From Anticarsia gemmatalis (Eukaryota; Arthropoda; Insecta; Lepidoptera; Erebidae): 64,000 bases of DNA. The first letter of the stretch is position 1. Each line of letters starts with the position of its first letter. Shown in pieces: positions 1 to 11,900 of this stretch. Below the pieces are notes generated by a model that saw only the letters and a program-made list of their open reading frames with translations, searched no databases and had not been told where the DNA came from. The translations under genes and the position numbers were made by a program. The DNA is taken from assembly GCF_050436995.1 (NCBI RefSeq), contig NC_134753.1, forward strand, positions 11,966,001 to 12,030,000. Reading direction: 5' to 3'.

Positions 1-828
1 GACGACATGCAAATGACTTATATAACAAAACAGTCATTCATACAACACAATGAAGACAAGAAAAGTGTGTTATTGAAAATCGAGTATAATATCTTCTATC
101 ACTTGAGCTATGGAGTTCCGGCGTTTAGTTTTAACGTCTGGAACGCCTCTGGTGCTTTACTGTCTTTAGAAGATATCCGGAAGATGTCTTTCGTTCAGTA
201 AGTATGATAGAATATATAAAATTATTATTTAAGAAGTTCTTTTGGGAAATGAGTAGCCACTGCCAGGATCTTCCCCACTGCAAATCCTTATAGTTCAGCA
301 GCTTTGTCATGAAAGTATAACAAACATGGACAAAAACATCCTTTGAACCTATAATGTATTTGAGTGAATATTGCTAAACAGTTTTATTAAATGTTTTACC
401 TAATAGCTGCATACTGACTGACCGAGGAGCCTCGCGAGGCAATATCTAGCTTTCTTTTCTTTCAGATTGAAATGTTGCCTCGCGATGCTGATTGGTCAGT
501 CAGTACGTGACTATTAAAGAGTTGTAAAATAGAACTGAAGAAGAGAATCTTTACTTTTGTTATTTGCCAATTTGGTATTTTCTGTTTAAAATCATAAATT
601 ATGTCAAACTATAATTTTAATTTCAGGATAAACCAAAAGGATTTCTACTCAGTGATAACCCAGCAAGAGCACCCTATATTTCAAAGACCATACTTTATGG
701 TACATCCATGTCACACAGAGGAATTACTGGCAATGTTCAAAAAAGACTCCCGAAACATTATAGTGACTTTCCTCAGTCTTATCACACCAATAGTTAAATT
801 TAATTTACCTATGGAATATGGACTGTAA
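1..828 (+). CDS. Atg10: Atg10, autophagy E2-like conjugating enzyme (3' part, two exons)
   Basis: Atg10 is the E2-like enzyme that transfers the ubiquitin-like protein Atg12 onto Atg5 during autophagosome formation in the cytosol. Two exons are visible: 1-197 (open to the window edge; the true 5' exons lie outside) and 627-828, ending in TAA. The junction is clean: donor gtaagt at 198, acceptor tttcag ending at 626, leaving 'ca' plus 'g' to make a Gln codon. The first exon carries the family's YGVPAFSFNVWNASGALLSL strand region. The second carries HPIFQRPYFMVHPCHTEEL, where the HPC cysteine (codon 709-711) is the expected catalytic residue, and ends with the conserved FLSLITPIVKFNLP tail. A polyadenylation signal AATAAA is at 886-891. 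The intron holds an inverted-repeat element. The family assignment is confident; the N-terminal end is unknown. Confidence 0.88.
401..516. mobile_element. Short inverted-repeat element (MITE-like) in the Atg10 intron
   Basis: The left arm (401-442: taatag...actgactgacc...cctcgcgaggcaa) is matched by the reverse complement of the right arm (474-516: ttgcctcgcgatg...ggtcagtcagta...ctatta). The arms are about 40 bases each with a few mismatches and an insertion, around a T-rich centre of about 30 bases. There is no coding capacity. It would fold into a long hairpin in the pre-mRNA. Confidence 0.65.
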
Positions 829-2750
829 ACATCAATTCAATATTCTGACAATGAAAAAAAAAACCTCTTCATATTTTATTAAACAAATAAATACATTTTG
901 TTTCTTCAAGAGCTACGTTTAAAATGAAAACCACATCAAAGTAAAATCACACGTTTTTCCCTTAGATGTAGGCAGAGACAAAAGCAAAATAATGGCATTT
1001 GCTAAGATCCATCACACATTTTGTTATACAATTTTGCAATTTCAATATATTCACTTTTATTAACTAATAACTAGTAACTATAAAATGGAGAACTGCACTG
1101 AAGGCTTCCGAGGCCCATGGAGTTGAGTTAAACTGAAGGTCATAGGAAAAGTAAGGCTATTAAGCCACTGCGATAGTACACATTGATCATAATAATGATA
1201 GAGAGCATCAAACACTCAAACAAAGATGTTCTTTTTGTTCTGCTATGTTTTGTCAAGAGCAAGAAGAGATGACAAGATACCTGGACATAAATCAGATTGA
1301 ATTGTTAGAACTGTCTGCTGATATGGCTAATTTGAAAAGGGAGCAGCAGTTTGCCCAATAGTGGGACACCCAAATCTGGAAGAAAAGAATGGTTGCAACT
1401 ACCCTAAGCCGACTTGATTTGAACAAGATATGTTAGTACATAATTTGTAATGGCAGCAGTATGGAAAAGAGTATAATAAAATAATTAAAGGCTCTACTTT
1501 GAATGCAAAAAGTGCTGAGTAAGTATGATAATATATTGACTGCTAGTGATATTTGATTATATACCTTATCTTCTTAAGTATTAGGTTAATTTTCGTTTGC
1601 ATTAAATTTGTTACTTTTTATTCTCTGGGAGATAAAATTTATTATGCTATAAAGTGTTGTACAAATAATTAAAGTGAAATTGATGTAATGTTTTCTTTTG
1701 TCTTCTAGAACTGTAACACCTTGTTGAAGAGGTTTTCAATCATGAAAGAAGAATGAGTAGCTGGTAAGAACATATTTTTTACATTAAACATAGCATTAAC
1801 ATAAATGACCCTTAAAAACATGGACTCAAAAAACTTAACATTGATCTCATTTATGACAAATTCGAACGTGCGACAGTCGATTTAAGGCGACACATAAACA
1901 TACCTGCCTACTTAACACTCATTCTACAGTACTCACATACTATCGTTGTCTAGCCAGTTAAAAACTTCTTTCACCATCAGCCATTCAACTTATACAAAAA
2001 AAAAGTAAAAGTCACCTTTATTTCTATTTTAAGTATCAGAATCTTAAACACCTGTTCTAGTATTCAAACGCTACATACTTAATTTGGTAGACTCATTAAT
2101 AGTAGTATTTTATTCAATCACTTCGGTTATTGTGTGAAAAGTAAGCCAAGTTCTAATAAGGTTGCTTTTACTTTTAGTAAAATAGGATGTATTCTTTCTC
2201 TATGACTCGTATCTCTATTTTTAGAAGACGAATTTCCAATGACTATAAATATGTCTTTAATAATTGATTTGAATGGAGATGACACTTTCTCTGATTAGTT
2301 TTAGATTTATGTATATTTTTTTAGATGACTGGTTAAGCTATTTTCAAGGTTTTCAAACCAAGCAAGGCCTAGGCTGATATAGATCAGCGATACACCCATT
2401 TAACATATGACTAAAGTGTAGTTTTTTGGAAACTTAGCCTCGCACTACCGAGTGCCCAGTTAAATCATAGCTAACAGATGTTAATACGTTTACTAATTAA
2501 TGTCACCCTACATATAAAACCAGTTAGTGTTCAAAGCCCCCGATGTCAACACCTGTCATTATTCTAGCCCATGTTTTTATTATTTTTAAACTACGATAAC
2601 AGCTGATAAATGAAAAACTAAATTATGAGAAGGTCTAGGGCCGACGTCACGATGTCGCTGTCATGTCGTCAACTTTTATTGATATCGTATTGAGCCGCGA
2701 TAAGATAGTTTTCGCTATCAGTTTAGCCGCTCACATCCATTGTTGTATTT
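829..2750. other. Intergenic DNA between Atg10 and the flippase gene
   Basis: AT-rich DNA without a supported gene. About 1340-1440 contains a degenerate piece with 'cagtttgcccaatagtgggacacc', which resembles the 3' end of RTE-type LINEs (compare 48724-48744). The last few hundred bases before 2750 are richer in CG dinucleotides (for example 2640-2710) and are the best place for the flippase promoter, but no core motif is clear. Confidence 0.45.
886..891 (+). terminator. Candidate Atg10 polyadenylation signal
   Basis: A canonical AATAAA lies 58 bases after the Atg10 stop codon, a normal spacing for an animal 3' end. It is the first such hexamer after the stop. Confidence 0.5.
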
Positions 2751-2813
2751 GTGTTCCACCGTACACGGTCATACGTTATTGTGTCCGGAAAATGTAACTC
2801 GAATGTGAATAAA

Positions 2814-2918
2814 ATGAGACAGTGTGGTGTGTTAATGTACAATTGGTTTGCGCGGCTGTGCGAGTGTATCAAGTCGTGTTTTGTTTTTCTATGCTGTTTC
2901 TGCTGTTGCTGCTGCTAT
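2814..2918 (+). CDS. ATP11: Proposed first coding exon of the flippase, cysteine-rich N-terminus
   Basis: The exon ends at a consensus donor (gtgagt at 2919) in phase 0, which fits exon 2 (acceptor ccccccag-type tract ending at 10809, also phase 0). It encodes 35 residues of which 11 are cysteine, including the run FLCCFCCCCCY. Exon 2 then begins about 10 residues before the ETRQIEVG segment that aligns with the start of other P4-ATPases, so no further exon is needed. An in-frame ATG at 2835 and one at 2751 are alternative starts. The assignment rests on splice logic and CG-rich, promoter-like surroundings, not on homology of these 35 residues. Confidence 0.6.
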
Positions 2919-5900
2919 GTGAGTTCGCAATTTTAATTATTCACTTACGATGTTATCCAATGTATTGATCGCGGAAGTGCGCGGACCAATCACAGCGCGT
3001 TATTATTGCGAATTGACCAATGATTACGCGTAGTCGTATTTACGGTTCTAGTTCAAAGGGATGCTACTGATCATGGAAATGAATTGAAACATTAAAATAT
3101 AAGTTGTTGTTGTAAATGTTAATATTTTTTATGATATCATGTTATCAGATCATTATGAAATCGATTAGTGTGTAATCACATTTCGATGTTTATTGTTGCT
3201 GTTGTACGGTGGCTGATAAACACTCGTACAAAAGTCTTTTACAAATTACCTATTCTTGTTTGTCCTATTTTGGTAATTTATTTGACAATGGGAATAATAA
3301 TATAGAAAATAATTATGGACAGTGCTTCCTTAACTTTTGATATGATTGTTGAAAATATTATTTAATCGTCTCAGTGATTAGTTATCACTGTCTTATTAAT
3401 ATTCAGTACTTAATATTATCTGGCACTTACTGAATGAAAAATGTAAAAACCAAGTGTCGCAAATGTTATCTACAAAGTTCCTTTTACTTTAAAAATATTA
3501 TAAATGTATTATATGAGAAACGAGTGATATTTTCTTCACAAAAATTAAATATTTTTTCTTTTAAAGGCCCAGATTACCATGTTGTGAATTTCAAAAATAA
3601 TAAGGCCCTTAAATTGAACTGAGGAAACTTATTTCTCACCTTTTAAATTGTCAAATAGTATTTTTTTAATAAATGATTCGTCTATGTTCGCCGCGTATCT
3701 TATAAAACACGTTGAATACTCAACTTCAAGATAATTTCTAACAATTTTGCATATCACTCCGAAATCCTTGAGATTAAAAAAATATGCGTTGTTACGTGTA
3801 TAGTTGTATGTATTTTTAAAACATCTTGGTCTTTCATTTTTCTAATTGACCGATCAAATCAAAGCTATCCAATATAAAATTCCAAAAATATGAAATTAAC
3901 TTAAATGTAAAGCCTTTATTATTATTTTTTCTTTCCTTCCACTAAAGCTTAGCCGTTTTGTGAATAGAAAGGATAAGCAGTCATTATAAAGCTATTCCTA
4001 CAGATGGAAAAGCGAGTTAGAGCACACAATATAGAATTGTCGCTGAAATGTACTCAACTTAACTAAGAAATCTTGATAGCTATGGTACTTTATTTGCTAG
4101 ATACTTACCTACTTCTTTAAAATACAACTCATAAAATGTTTACTCTACGTAAACTGCTTTCTAGCCAATTTGCACTACGATCGTTCAATAATGCTTACAA
4201 CTTGAAAAATATCAGCTATTACTCATATTCGTATGCAACGATTGATGATTTACGTTTTGTTATTTGTTATTATATTTATCGCAATACATGGATCAGCGGT
4301 AAAACTCTTAAATCCAGCCTTATCTGAATCATACCATATGCTGATACTTAAGAAAGAAGCTCCAAAGTGCTGAGCTTAATCTAGTAACACACTATAAATA
4401 TTATGCATGATTTATAGCTTGTTTCATCATCATCAAAAGGTTGACTTTATAATTCAGATGTTCTTAATAATGCAGTTAGTATCAGTAGCGATTTAAGAAC
4501 TGCGCCCCTTAGATTACACACATACATAATATTGACCCTTTTTCCTATAGGGGTACCAAAGAACGGGACTTGGTTCGATCCTTACAAACTCTCACTACAT
4601 TAGTTGAAGAAAACTGTCTCTATATAATTTTTCAGAAGAAAAAATGTTGTGTGATCATTTACTAATCGCAAGACTATGCTAATTGCTAGAAAAACCGAAT
4701 AAAAGCGGAATATATGCTGAACATAAATTCGTGGAATGTGATCTGACAACTTAAATGAGTGTGTTTCGAAAAGAACAATCTCTGCCAATATCAAAATTTA
4801 GGATTTTCTATATATTTTATTGCGCTACTGACTTGATCTTCCAGTATTATTAGGTACCATAGACATACTCATTAATGATGATATGCTAAAGTCATAAAAA
4901 CCGTAAGTACTAGTCTTTGCTCTAATTTCGTGTTTTTCAAGAGCCTGAACGTAAACACCTGTGCACTAAATGACGTTATTCTGAACGTCACATGATTCTG
5001 ACGAAATATTTGTGATTACTACAAATCGCTTAAGTAATTAATCAATTCTATTAATGGCTTGACACGACATCAAATTTTGTCGTCTCATTCTTGTTGAGCT
5101 GGCCTGAGAAAGTACACGAATGCAGCATAACTCTTATCTTAAGGGGCAGGTATAGCCGTTTACTATAATCAAGACTTTTTATAGTTCGTGTTAAGCAGGT
5201 CTTGCTCCATTTCCAAAAGCACGCTTGGTTTTTAGTATCCTAGGCCATATTACATAGCGACATGATGATCCATCTTCCTTGGTGTTTGTCGCTATGGTTT
5301 CATCCACTGTTTTTTCCACGGTACTTATTTCACCTAGACTATATTACCCAGACGAATAAAGTAGATTTTCCAGGATCATTCTTTTATTTGAAAGAATTTC
5401 ATCTAAGTCTACTCTAAGTGATATCTACGTAGTCAAAAGCAAATCATTTATTCATTTAGGTCAAATGCTCACACTTATGATAGTCAATGAAATTTGCTTC
5501 AAACTATTTATCCCTAACTCAAAGTCATGGGCTGTCTAAAATTTACAGTACCATTCAAGCTTTACACTGAGTACTTAAAGCGAGAAATCACAATGAGTTC
5601 ATATGTTGTCCTTTAAAGAAATAGGTCATACCATCAATTGCTCGTCCAGCATTTAATAACAAATGAAATAGTTTTTCTATAGAGACTTAATACGGCTAGG
5701 ACTGCCACGAGTTCGCTAGTTTCATGGACATTCGTAGCCATTATAAAGTCTTTAAAACTTTGCGTGATTAAATTGTTTTAATTAGTAGTTAGTGTTTTGG
5801 GGAAGTCAAAGGTTTGAAATTTGGTTAACGAAATTTTGTAATTTATAAGAAATACAAAAGGATTTTATTGTAATGCGCGTTTGTGATAAGGTTTTCTTTC

Positions 5901-8900
5901 ATTCGGGGTGGTGAAAAAAAAACTACTAAAAGAAACGTTTGTTTTGAATCTCCTCTAAAGCAAATACTTTTGGCTATTAAATTTTCGTTATCTGTCATAA
6001 GATTTGGAGCTGGTTTACTACTATACAGATACAAAAATACAGGAAATAATTTGTATGACCTTGCTTGATGACCAGCAGTCGCAAATGGATACCAAACTCC
6101 ATAGCCGTCGCGTTGTTTGTAAGACTGGACGAAAAAATGTCTTACATTATAGAGAAGTCCCCATAGCATATTCTATATATTATTATGCATGCATGTTTTA
6201 TTAAAAAAGCAACATAATAACGTAGCCATCAAGTTTGAACATGTCCACCCTGTCATTGTGCACTGAATGCCAAGGAAAGTGCTAATTTGCAGACACGTGC
6301 CACCCTTCTCACAATTACTGTGTAGTTCCAGCTAACATTGGCCCAGTGGTCAGAGTCGCTATGGCCGTCCATAGCAATGACCGCGAATATGTCGCGACTA
6401 ATAATTGATTGTTATTAGTAAGTTTAAAGTCAGTTTTAAAGTTATTTTGAGGACCGATGAAGGTAATTGATTTTGTATTGGAGTTTTGTTTTACAATGTC
6501 ATGTCAATGTCGCGAAAATCATACAAGGTCTTCTGGTAGATTCCCTCAATGCGGTTCTTACTTTTTCTTATTTCTTCTATTTCTTTATTTGTTCTTTGTT
6601 ACCTTTGTTCCAATTTGTATCCTATCCTAATTTGTTCTCTTTTTATGTCATCGTGCCAAATTCCAACTGTAGGAGCAGAATTGACCATTCTTTGGAGATG
6701 TTAAACTTTCTTCTTGAGCTCGTTTATCATTCAAATGACTTTATATTCTGACATTTATGTATCTTCTTTCTTACCTTTTCTAATCACGGCTTACACCTCA
6801 GTTTTTGATGAGTAACTAGAGAGAATGTGAGATGAGTAACGTGAATTTCTTATTTCTTGTGTCTCTATGAAACTTTCCGATTTACGGAAAATATTGTTGA
6901 AATTACATTAGTTATTATTAAAGAATGAACAAAAAATCATTTTTTTACGTTAAGTCACGTTAAACCTGTCGTTTCCATCTGTTATCTCAAACAGTAGAGC
7001 TATCTCAATCAAGATAGCTTATAATCTCAAATGTTTACTAGACTCGTGTATCTAAATAAATAAAGATAATATTATTTCAATACTATTACATTTTGTAACT
7101 ACAGAGTGTTTTACATACAGCTTTTCTATCTGATCTTATTCAGCCAATATTTTGCACAGATTTCATCCTGTTTTACATCTCATCATCATTGGCCTGTGTC
7201 CATCTATTGCAGATGATTTAAGTGGTGTCAGACAGGGGAATATTTGTAACGAAAGAACTTCTTCATTCATAGCTTAAAAAGCCTATGTGGAATTGACAGC
7301 CGCATAGGTCACAAACCATGGTCGCGGTTGTTATTTCGTAGAACCGTGGAATTTAACGATAAATGTCTTGTGAATTTTTATTGGAATACTCTGATAGACG
7401 GAGTTACTAAGTCATATTCCCATGCAAATACATATGTGAAATACACTTGCAAACCTATCATTTTGTGTACCATATCTCAGGCGAAAAGTCTTCGTCTACA
7501 GACTACCTACAATATTTAGTTATAAATGCACTTCCATTTGCTACATACCTCTAAATTGCGTCAGCATATTTAAAAGCTGATCTATTAAATCTTAACTGCC
7601 TAAGATATGACGCAATAAATTACCGACGTCATTATATTCCAATGCGCAACTTTAGTGGCTTTAATGGTCACTCCTATTCATGACGTCACAATGTATTAAC
7701 TCTGAACTTTAAGCCCAGTTTCACCACGTCTAAATATCATACAGGTAGCTTATCATATGGAATTATGACAGTTGTTTTCAAACTGTCTCTATATTTAACA
7801 GATAGGTTATCTGACACTTTAATATGAGCTGGTAGCGCCGGGAGTGGACGTCCCAAAAAGACATACATAGATCATATCGGTGATGACTTGCAAAAAGATC
7901 GGGATATAGGTATGAATGTGAATTAGGTAAGGGAAGATTGTAAGGGTACAAGTGGCGTATCTGGTCTTTGCTTACTCCTATTTAAAAAAAGGCGTGATTT
8001 TATGTATGTATGTTTAATATGGACTGTAAAATTGGCCCTTAATCTTTCTCTTCGTTTCCTGAAATCGCATCGTCGCAATCTCAGCAAATGAGCCTTAACA
8101 ATATTTCAATCTGTAGATAACATCACTATGGCACTTACGCACGTTTATAAATAGATTCGTTCCGTAATCAATTTATCAAGTATTAAGCCTTATCTTTTAT
8201 GACAGTTCCGAAAAACGGATGAGGAGTTTCTTCCGTTAAGGGTTAGGCAGTGTGCAAAAATAAAATGATTAGGTAGGTATATAATAGCGGCCCTTTACGA
8301 AATTTAGTCAGAATATGTTTTAGGTGTGAACAGAAACAATATCAAATCTATTACATAAAAATAAAGTACACCTTTCCTGATGGGTCTTTCTTTACCTTGC
8401 TCTGACAATGCAGTGTGGTCGGGCGCTAGCGTTTGACCATGAATAGGTAGTCATTTTTAATTCAAGTCGTTTGAAGTTTTTTCCCAGAATCCCCTCCCAG
8501 CTGTCATAAGTATTGGTTTAAGTATCGCTACCTCGACATTCACATTGTAAAATATTCTCTCTCATTATATCGATCAACTTTGACCATACAGTCTGTGCAT
8601 TACACTCGAATGAGCAGCATTGTTTTTTATAATGCTCCGTACTTAAACTCGATCGAATACGTGAGGTTTTCTCGAAGTGATGACTCGAACGAGTAAAATT
8701 ATTTCCTTAAAATTGTGGGTTTGGAACACAAATTTAGTTTTACTCGGGTTCGAGTAAAACTATCGCGCAATGCCTTATGTAAATACAGAACATAATAGGA
8801 ACATCTTTGTTCTAGACCCGTTGCATTAGTATTATGTCTTCAAGTCGAAATAGTTTTCAATTGTGATTCATTATTTTATTGCAGTACAAGTTATTATGGG

Positions 8901-11900
8901 TCCGTTATCAGTGTGCGTTCTAGATTTTCAGTGGCTTTTCGGATTACCGCGTTGAAATTGATATCCAATGAACTAAATGCTGATCTTTGAGGTGAATGAC
9001 ATTTCATTTTTATTAAACCTTAGGTAGCTTCAAACAACAAATAAATTGTTATTGCTTTAAAAGATTATTGCTCGCAGATATCGATATTTATCGCTCGTTT
9101 TCATATATGCTTCCTAAATTTGATAGTGATCGTTGATTTAATTGTTAAAACACTTTGTTGGTCTAGTCTTGACCCTTTTCCCAATTTTTCCTACCAAAAA
9201 AATTTAAGCTGCCCTACTCTGCATTGATCTTTTCGTCATAACTTTTTGCTTATCATTCTCTTAATTAGCAGTAATGCAGATCTCAAATCTCTGCGGATTA
9301 CATATCCCAAGGTTGTAGTGACGAAAAATACTACTAAAACCGAGGAAAAAAAAAATCCAGTAGCAGTCAGAAATTTTATCGGTCTTTCTTTACCATGAAC
9401 CATTTACCTCGCCCCAGAGTAAACAGATGTTATAAAGCAGTATTTTTCTAAACAATTGTACGCACATAATCGATATGGTATCGATTGTTAGTATAGAAGA
9501 ACGTGGGACCTTGGCTTCACACTTTATTTCGCACAACTACCCTCCTCGTTGATAGCCGCTTGAATATTTAAACACATTCCGACGCTGAACTTTCGTATTG
9601 GATTTATAAGTTTTTCTAGACGGAAAATATTTTTTCTTTGTTACTACTTGAAATTTATTCCACACATACATATGTATAGACATGAATTCACGCCTACTTC
9701 TCATAGGGATAGGCAGAGACAACGCCACTTGGTACGATCCTTACAAACATGCTTTGCTTCATTAATATCCATACATCTTGCCATACAGAAGATTCCAATT
9801 TAAAAATATTTTTCGCTCTGGAAAGACAGTTTTTATACACATAAAATATTGACTCAACACAATAAGCAAAGCAAAAGAATATCTAAAGATGCACACAAAT
9901 TGAATCAACTAAATCAGAACGCATTACGCATTTCACAACAATTATATTTAACAAAGTTAGCAAAATTTCAATAACTTGACTAAATAATTAATTTAACTTT
10001 GCAAATTGATATATGGCATCATCTCGACACTATGCTTCTATACGCTAAGATTTCTTTTAATAATTATAGTTATTCAACAAGAAATAAGCTTTTTCCGCTG
10101 TGAACTTACGCCTTGAACTTAATTCTAACACTAACAACTGTATAACTATTAATTTAATTTACAATTCCTAGTTTTACTAACACCGGGTGTAATTATGTTT
10201 TAATTGTCGGATATCAAACTATCAAAGGCACTGACAAGTTCACATAGCACCTCCTACAACACTTTGAATAATTACGTGTTACAAACGTCTGAGGTGTTTG
10301 AAAACGTTCCTTTCTATTGAATCATTAAATAATACGCCAGTCATTTTACGTGCACACAAAATACTTAGTGCATGGTGTATATTTGATACGTAAAGGGACA
10401 CAACGAATACACGACCTTAGAAACAGTATAATTAATTTGTAAAATGTCGGCTGACCATTGGGTAAACTTTTTTGTAACTTTCATCATCAGCTTTTTAGGG
10501 TGAAGGCAGAACAAGAACTTAAAACCACCTTCAAATTGTAATGTCGCGTACTCTACTTGTCAAAATTGCCAATAAACGGAAGAAATTCAGACGCAATCAT
10601 TCTGTTTTAATAGCATCCAACTCCTAGTGCCTATATGCCATCAGCCTAGTGCCGTAACAATTCAGACTCCCAGTGGTAGAACGCAAGAAACGAAAAATAG
10701 CGTCTGCGCAGTATTATTTTCGTAGTCTTACTTGTCTTCAATCCGGGCGTCTCGACCATCAGAAACATTAGCATATAATATTTTTCTAATAATTTTTCTT
10801 CTCCCCCAGGGCAACAAAGTGTCAGCGGTGGAAGAGACGCGGCAGATCGAGGTGGGGGCGATGGTGGAAGGTGACAAGAAGAAACACAACAAGATCAAAA
10901 CCTCCAAGTATACGCTCCTTATGTTCCTGCCCAAGAACTTGTCCGAGCAGTTCCGCAGAGTCGTCAATTTCTACTTCCTGATAGTCACTGTTATAGCTGT
11001 TTTTATTGGTAAGTTTAATCCTGAAATATCGTCAATCTAAATATAGTATAATATAATATATATCAAAGGTGATTCGACTGACTGACATAGTGATCTATCA
11101 ACGCACAGCCCATACCTCTGGGCGGATTGGGCTAAAATTTGCCATGCAGGTAGATATTATGACTTAGGCATCCGCTAAGAAAGGATTTTGATGAATTCTG
11201 CCGCCAAGGGGATGAAAGTTTGTATGAAAATTCTGTCCTTAGTCAGAAACCACGCGGGGGAAGTATCAAGTCTAGTTTACTATAAAATTAGGTCTGAAAG
11301 ATACGTCATACATACATACATACTTAAAATTACCCTTTTAACCCTTAAGAGTAGTAAACTTCCCTAGCTCCATTTTTCATCCATACACCTTGACATACAG
11401 GAACGTTAGCTACAAAGGGGTCTAGAATGCGATTGCGACTAAAACGCAAAGGAATCTGAGATCCATATCGTACCTTTAAATTATTATCGCTCTTCCGTGT
11501 AGCAGTACACGTACGCGTATGGATTGAAATCATTAATAGCAATTGAAGGTTACCGGAAACTTAATTTTTCTGGCTAATTTGAGAAGTGTCATTGATCGTC
11601 TGAATTTCAGGAGTCCGTATGTTACTGAAATAGATTTAAGTCTACGGTCCCTTTCTTCGAATGTATAACCAATATCTATATACAAATTATTTGTAGGTGG
11701 CAAATAAAAGTAGGCTTATAGTTTAGTTTTTATTACTGAACAGAAAGAGATTACCCGAGGTCTTGCGGTCACTGTGGTTTTTACTCTAAAAATGCCCATT
11801 TACTGGGAATTCCATTTATACATAAAATCGTTTAAGTGATAAACTAATTTAACGATGAGTAATCGATTATAAATAACTATATTAATTTCCAATAACGATA

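Larger units (their letters stand above)
2919..10809 (+). other. Flippase intron 1 (7.9 kb)
   Basis: AT-rich intron with no supported gene. It contains repeat remnants described separately (4535-4600, 5439-5502, 7826-8015, 8681-8758, 9675-9760), a weak 'atcatcat...ggcctgtgtccatctattgcagatg' retroelement-like piece at 7180-7215, and many short chance ORFs. A 108-codon minus-strand frame at 5843-6169 has no recognisable domain. Confidence 0.6.

Noticed and set aside
5843..6169. A 108-codon open frame on the minus strand in flippase intron 1
   Set aside because: No domain or splice context is recognisable, it overlaps other open frames in the opposite direction, and it lies in repeat-rich intron. 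It may be a retroelement fragment, but I cannot support a gene.
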